Positions 60,629 through 64,000 of a DNA stretch of 64,000 nucleotides are shown piece after piece. Positions within the stretch are counted from its first letter, which is position 1, and each line of letters starts with the position of its first letter. The stretch is from an uncultured Bacteroidia bacterium (GTDB lineage Bacteria; Bacteroidota; Bacteroidia; Bacteroidales; UBA932), in assembly GCA_902761655.1 (NCBI GenBank), contig CACWLD010000005.1:1-64000 (forward strand). The letters run 5' to 3'. The notes beneath the pieces are model-generated. The model saw nothing but the letters and a program-made list of their open reading frames with translations, did no database searches and was not told where the DNA came from. Both the position numbers and the translations under genes were made by a program.

Positions 60629-63260
60629 AATTGCATTCAACAGTAAGGGGCACGGAAAGCTTTATCACGTTCTCCATACACCGGGTCACAAGGGACTTGA
60701 GCGCCTCAACTTCTTTTATATCGGTTTCAAACACAAGTTCATCGTGGATCTGCAACACCATACGGCTGTTCATTCCGGATTCCCGGAGTTCCTTGTCCAC
60801 GGCTATCATTGCCAGTTTGATTATGTCTGCGGCGGTGCCCTGGATTGGAGCGTTCACGGCATTGCGCTCTGCAAGGGCGCGGAGCGTGGCATTCTGGATA
60901 TTTATATCCTGAATGTAACGCCTGCGGCCGAAGAGCGTCTGCACATAGCCGTCAGTGCGCGCCTGCGCAATGGTGTTGTCAATGAAGGCGCGGATGGAAG
61001 GGAACGACTCAAAGTAGCCGTCTATGAGCCTCTTGGCCTCGCTGCGGGGCACTCTGAGGCGCTGCGCAAGGCCAAATGCGGAAATGCCGTACATAATGCC
61101 AAAGTTTGCCGTCTTGGCCTTGCGGCGCTGGTCCGCCGTGACCTCCGCCACCGGAACACCGAATATCTTTGCAGCGGTGGCGGCGTGCACGTCCTCCCCT
61201 TCCTGGAAAGCCTTGAGCATATGCCCGTCGCCGCACATATGCGCCATCACGCGCAGTTCTATCTGGGAGTAATCGGCCGATAGGATGAGCCCGTCAGGAC
61301 CCTCAGGGACAAAGGCCTTGCGTATCTCGCGGCCGCGCTCGGTGCGGATTGGAATGTTCTGGAGATTGGGGTTGGAGGACGACAGCCTTCCCGTGGAGGT
61401 GAGTGCCTGGTTGAAGGTTGTGTGCACGCGGCCGTCTTGCTCGGAAATGTAGTCCGGGAACGGCTCTATGTAAGTGGAAAGCAGCTTCTTGGCTGCCCTG
61501 TAATCCAGTATGGCCTCTATGATTGGGTTCTTGTCCGCGTATTCAAGGAGAGTCTCCTCGTCAGTGCTCCAGCTTCCGCGTGCGCTCTTGCGCGCCTTGG
61601 GGTCTATCTTCATCTTCTCAAAGAGAACTTCCCCTATCTGCTTTGGCGATCCCACGTTAAGCGACGGCTCGCCAGAGAGCTTGCGCACAAGCGCTTCCTT
61701 CTCCGCGATTTCTGCGCGCAGGGAGTCCGCGAAGTCCTTGAGGGACTCCAGGTCAATCTTGACTCCAACGCGTTCCATTGAGGAAAGCACCCTGATCAGG
61801 GGCTCTTCCATTTTCTCATAAAGGCGAACTACACCGGCCTCTTTCATCTCATTCCAGATGCGGGCGCTGATCTGCATTATGGCGGCCGCCTCCTTTATCT
61901 TGCTGGATGGCTGGGGAGCGGAGTCTTCGTCAGAGAAGAGAGTTCCGGTGAAGTCCCCTTTGGCTCCGTCATCCAGGCTTGTGCCAAGGTAGGACTTGGC
62001 AAGGATGTCCAGTTTATGGGTCTTCTCCGGATTGAGAAGGTAATGCATCAGTTCCACGTCCAGGATGCGGCCGTTGAGCTTTACGCCGGCAGCGGCCAGC
62101 AGGTTCAGCTGGTACTTGACTTCATAGCCTGTCTTGAGGACCGAAGGGTCCTCCAGCAGGCGTTTGAAGTCAGCCGCGGAGCCCTCGCTGGCAAAGCACT
62201 GATCTTTGTACAGCGTTGCCACGGTCACACGCCTGATGCCCGCAAAAATGCCCCTTCCGGAGCCTGGTTCCACAACAATGGCGCAGCGTCCTGCAGCGCA
62301 GGTGTTCAGTATCATCTGCGAAGGAGAGACCTTCTTGATGTCCAGTTCGGCAGAATAGGCGGCCGGCGCATCGGCAGGCTTTGACGCTGAAATATGTGAT
62401 ATATGCCGGGTCAGCGAGGCGAACTCGTATTTTGCAAAAAGGTCCGCAATCTCAGGACTGAAGTCCATATTGACTGCCATTTCCTCCGTCTCCGGCTTTA
62501 TCTCTATGTCTGTCTTGATGGTGACAAGTTCCTTGCTCAGGTATATGTGGTCAAGGGCGGCGTTGAACATCTGCTGCTGCTTTGGGGTCAGTTCCTCCAA
62601 ATGGGCGTAGATATTCTCCAGGGAGCCGTATTTGCTTATCAGCTTGCCGGCACCCACCTCACCTATGCCGGTGACGCCTGGCACATTGTCAGAAGCATCG
62701 CCGCAGATTGCCAGCATATCTATCACCTGTACAGGGTCCAGGATGGAGTATTTGGCGCATATTTCGCTTATGCCCACCACCTCAGCATCTCCTCCGGCCT
62801 TGCCGGGCTTGTACTGCCAGATGTTCCTTTGTATGAGCTGGCCGTAATCCTTGTCAGGGGTTACCATATACACGTCGTAGCCTTCCCTGGCGGCCTTTTT
62901 TGCGGCAGAGCCAAGGACGTCGTCGGCCTCGAAGCCGGGAATCATCAGCACAGGCACGTTCAGCGCCTTGCATATCTGGATCAAGGGGTCAAGGGCGTCT
63001 ATGACCAGCTGCGGGGTCTCCGCCCTGTTGGCCTTGTATGGCGGATACATCTGGTTTCGGAAGCTTCCCCCCGGAGGGTCGAAGCCAATTGCCAGATGGG
63101 TGGGCTTCTCCTTCTCTATGAGTTCCAGGACATATTTGGTGAATCCGTACAGAATGGAGACATCCGCACCCTTTGAGTTTACCATAGGGCGCCTCAGAAA
63201 GGCGTAATACATCTTGAAGATGAGGGCGTGGCCGTCAATCAGAAACAATCTTCCCTGCAT
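60600..63260 (-). CDS. polA: DNA polymerase I with degenerate proofreading domain
   Basis: An 886-residue Pol I. The N-terminal flap endonuclease (residues 1-290) is intact (LIDGHALIFKMYYAF, VTPDKDYGQL, CGDASDNVPGVTGIG), as is the polymerase domain (about 490-886; SADYSQIELR 661-670, the O-helix RRKAKTANFGIMYG, LQIHDEL 836-842). In the middle (about 305-480) the 3'-5' exonuclease lacks the DxE pair, has KYQ384 where KYD is usual and no Asp near 465. Proofreading is therefore probably lost. The ATG at 63260 is chosen because the upstream TTG lies inside the -7 element. Confidence 0.93.
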   Translation of the reverse strand: MQGRLFLIDGHALIFKMYYAFLRRPMVNSKGADVSILYGFTKYVLELIEKEKPTHLAIGFDPPGGSFRNQMYPPYKANRAETPQLVIDALDPLIQICKALNVPVLMIPGFEADDVLGSAAKKAAREGYDVYMVTPDKDYGQLIQRNIWQYKPGKAGGDAEVVGISEICAKYSILDPVQVIDMLAICGDASDNVPGVTGIGEVGAGKLISKYGSLENIYAHLEELTPKQQQMFNAALDHIYLSKELVTIKTDIEIKPETEEMAVNMDFSPEIADLFAKYEFASLTRHISHISASKPADAPAAYSAELDIKKVSPSQMILNTCAAGRCAIVVEPGSGRGIFAGIRRVTVATLYKDQCFASEGSAADFKRLLEDPSVLKTGYEVKYQLNLLAAAGVKLNGRILDVELMHYLLNPEKTHKLDILAKSYLGTSLDDGAKGDFTGTLFSDEDSAPQPSSKIKEAAAIMQISARIWNEMKEAGVVRLYEKMEEPLIRVLSSMERVGVKIDLESLKDFADSLRAEIAEKEALVRKLSGEPSLNVGSPKQIGEVLFEKMKIDPKARKSARGSWSTDEETLLEYADKNPIIEAILDYRAAKKLLSTYIEPFPDYISEQDGRVHTTFNQALTSTGRLSSSNPNLQNIPIRTERGREIRKAFVPEGPDGLILSADYSQIELRVMAHMCGDGHMLKAFQEGEDVHAATAAKIFGVPVAEVTADQRRKAKTANFGIMYGISAFGLAQRLRVPRSEAKRLIDGYFESFPSIRAFIDNTIAQARTDGYVQTLFGRRRYIQDINIQNATLRALAERNAVNAPIQGTAADIIKLAMIAVDKELRESGMNSRMVLQIHDELVFETDIKEVEALKSLVTRCMENVIKLSVPLTVECNYGKNWIEAH

Positions 63261-63266
63261 AACTTT

Positions 63267-63274
63267 CAAAGTTA
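63267..63274 (-). promoter_or_regulatory. -7 element of the polA operon
   Basis: TAACTTTG on the minus strand, 6 nt before the polA ATG; drives polA, the ECF sigma factor and rsmG. Confidence 0.6.
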
Positions 63275-63285
63275 ATCAAAAAACT

Positions 63286-63293
63286 TATATTTG
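63286..63293 (+). promoter_or_regulatory. -7 element of tadA
   Basis: TATATTTG, 15 nt before the ATG at 63309; divergent from polA. Confidence 0.55.
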
Positions 63294-63308
63294 TGCCGAT
63301 GGAAAAAA

Positions 63309-63752
63309 ATGGAAAAAATACAAGAAGATATCAATTTTATGAAGCAGGCGCTGACCGAGGCAAAGGCAGCCGGTGCCGAAGGCGAAGTGCCCATAGGCGC
63401 CGTCATCACCTGCAACGGACGCATCATTTCCCGAGGCCACAATATGACGGAACGCCTTAACGATTCCACGGCCCACGCAGAGATGATTGCCATTACCGCG
63501 GCCACTGAAGCCCTTGGAGGCAAATACCTGCAGGACTGCACTTTATACGTTACGGTGGAGCCTTGCCCTATGTGCGCCGCCGCAACCGCCTGGGCCCAGT
63601 TGGGCCGGCTGGTTTACGGCGCGCCCGACCCCCGGCGCGGCTACTCCCTATTCTCCCCTTCCCTGCTTCACCCCAAGACTCAGGTAAGCTCCAAGATCCT
63701 GGAAGATGAATGCAGCGCCCTTGTAACTGATTTTTTCAAGAATAAGAGATAA
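63309..63752 (+). CDS. tadA: tRNA-specific adenosine deaminase
   Basis: A 147-residue zinc deaminase converting adenosine 34 of tRNA-Arg to inosine. HAE at 56-58 supplies the zinc His and catalytic Glu, and PCPMC at 85-89 the zinc cysteines; GEVPIGAVI near 25-33 is typical of TadA rather than cytidine deaminases. Guanine deaminase relatives share the motifs, but the GYSLFSPSLLHP region and length favour TadA. The ATG at 63309 is used because the in-frame TTG upstream is part of the promoter. Confidence 0.88.
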   Translation: MEKIQEDINFMKQALTEAKAAGAEGEVPIGAVITCNGRIISRGHNMTERLNDSTAHAEMIAITAATEALGGKYLQDCTLYVTVEPCPMCAAATAWAQLGRLVYGAPDPRRGYSLFSPSLLHPKTQVSSKILEDECSALVTDFFKNKR

Positions 63753-63757
63753 TTTAC

Positions 63758-63765
63758 TATCTTTG
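63758..63765 (+). promoter_or_regulatory. -7 element of tRNA-Gln
   Basis: TATCTTTG, 11 nt before the first base of the tRNA and 5 nt after the tadA stop. Confidence 0.6.
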
Positions 63766-63776
63766 CGGCCTGGGAC

Positions 63777-63850
63777 TGAGGTATGGTGTAATGGTAGCAC
63801 TACAGATTTTGGTTCTGTCTGCCCAGGTTCGAATCCTGGTACCTCAACCA
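63777..63850 (+). tRNA. tRNA-Gln (anticodon UUG)
   Basis: A full cloverleaf: acceptor arm TGAGGTA (63777-63783) with TACCTCA (63840-63846), anticodon stem ACAGA/TCTGT around a seven-base loop with TTG as anticodon (Gln, CAA), and T arm CCAGG-TTCGAAT-CCTGG. Discriminator A at 63847 is followed by an encoded CCA (63848-63850). It has its own promoter element. Confidence 0.95.
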
Positions 63851-63852
63851 TC

Positions 63853-63881
63853 AAAAAGGGCGACCCTTGAGGGCCGCCCTT
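63853..63881 (-). terminator. Terminator between tRNA-Gln and esterase
   Basis: Arms of 11 bp with one G-T pair (63856-63866 with 63871-63881) and a four-base loop, followed on the minus strand by a T-run. It ends the minus-strand esterase gene and may also end the tRNA transcript. Confidence 0.75.
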
Positions 63882-63887
63882 ATTCGT

Positions 63888-64000
63888 TTAGAAAATCAGT
63901 TGGGCGAAATTGTATAGGCCGTATTTCCATACGACAAAGTTATGTCCTTCACCTGGATAGTTGATCAGGGTGCAGGGAACACCGTGCTCATCGCAGAAGG
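63888..64000 (-). CDS. Putative esterase, C-terminal end only
   Basis: The last 36 codons of a gene that runs out of the window. The visible end includes YPGEGHNFVVWKYGLYNFA, where the Gly-His-x-Phe/Trp pattern is typical of the catalytic His of secreted esterases of the Fes/esterase D type, in which a Trp and a C-terminal Leu-Phe follow. The rest, including nucleophile and signal peptide, lies beyond the edge, so only the family is suggested. Confidence 0.6.
   Translation of the reverse strand, partial: FCDEHGVPCTLINYPGEGHNFVVWKYGLYNFAQLIF

Noticed and set aside
1..64000. Prophage, insertion sequence, toxin-antitoxin, restriction, secretion or biosynthetic clusters
   Set aside because: No transposase, integrase, structural phage gene, toxin pair, restriction enzyme or large synthase is present among the supported genes.

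Overview
The window reads as chromosomal DNA of a Bacteroidota species, most likely order Bacteroidales. Signs are the recurring promoter -7 element of the form TAnnTTTG, the lack of clear Shine-Dalgarno sequences before start codons, many short lipoprotein signal peptides, and lineage-typical families (DUF4290, DUF4293, DUF3822, FISUMP domain, a histone H1-like 58-residue protein, clostripain-type and M6 peptidases, class II fructose-bisphosphate aldolase). The family cannot be fixed from the sequence alone. I see no phage, insertion sequence, CRISPR array, integrase, plasmid or biosynthetic cluster; this is core genome with a few accessory islands.

Layout. 1-4.2 kb: aldolase, two tandem acyltransferase-3 membrane proteins, a lipoprotein gene behind dnaK, with long palindromes on both sides of the acyltransferase pair. 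4.2-9.2 kb: dnaK, an RluA-type pseudouridine synthase, a GH10 xylanase lipoprotein and a membrane-bound AraC regulator. 9.2-15.7 kb: a minus-strand operon of SPOR lipoprotein, M28-like/TonB fusion, leuS and two yitT genes, closed by a terminator. 15.7-21 kb: phoH, a TPR protein, gyrA. 21-31 kb: Clp-N protein, hydrolase, nucleoside phosphorylase, LytTR regulator, fabF, LamG protein, prfA, tcdA, CoA-transferase, mazG, rsmD. 31-38.2 kb: DUF3822 protein and a six-gene plus-strand run (nrnA, two FKBP isomerases, MATE exporter, cytidylate-kinase-like, serine hydrolase). 38.2-40.4 kb: ptb-type acyltransferase and ackA. 40.4-51.1 kb: ComEC core, apbE, FISUMP lipoprotein, lolA-like, ftsK, DUF4290, DUF362 ferredoxin-like protein, tdk, rsmI, HhH protein. 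51-56.3 kb: M6 protease, histone-like protein, pth, rplY, clostripain. 56.4-64 kb: tyrS, rbfA, LolC/E-type permease, rpmH, rsmG, ECF sigma factor, polA, tadA, tRNA-Gln and the 3' end of an esterase.

Themes. Translation and RNA maintenance dominate (leuS, tyrS, prfA, pth, rplY, rpmH, rbfA, rsmD, rsmG, rsmI, tcdA, tadA, RluA family, tRNA-Gln). ackA, the ptb-type gene and the CoA-transferase point to fermentation with acyl-phosphate/acyl-CoA exchange; GH10, LamG and several secreted hydrolases point to polysaccharide and protein use, as in a gut or rumen habitat.

Most notable observations: an M28 peptidase fold that has lost most of its zinc and catalytic residues and is fused to a TonB C-terminal domain; a DNA polymerase I whose proofreading acidic residues are gone; nine genes whose -7 element ends 3-8 nt before the start codon, suggesting leaderless mRNAs; palindromes around the acyltransferase pair; and a terminator-like hairpin directly after the rplY promoter. 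I found no clear candidate for an entirely new biological system; the M28-like/TonB/SPOR gene pair is the closest thing to one.
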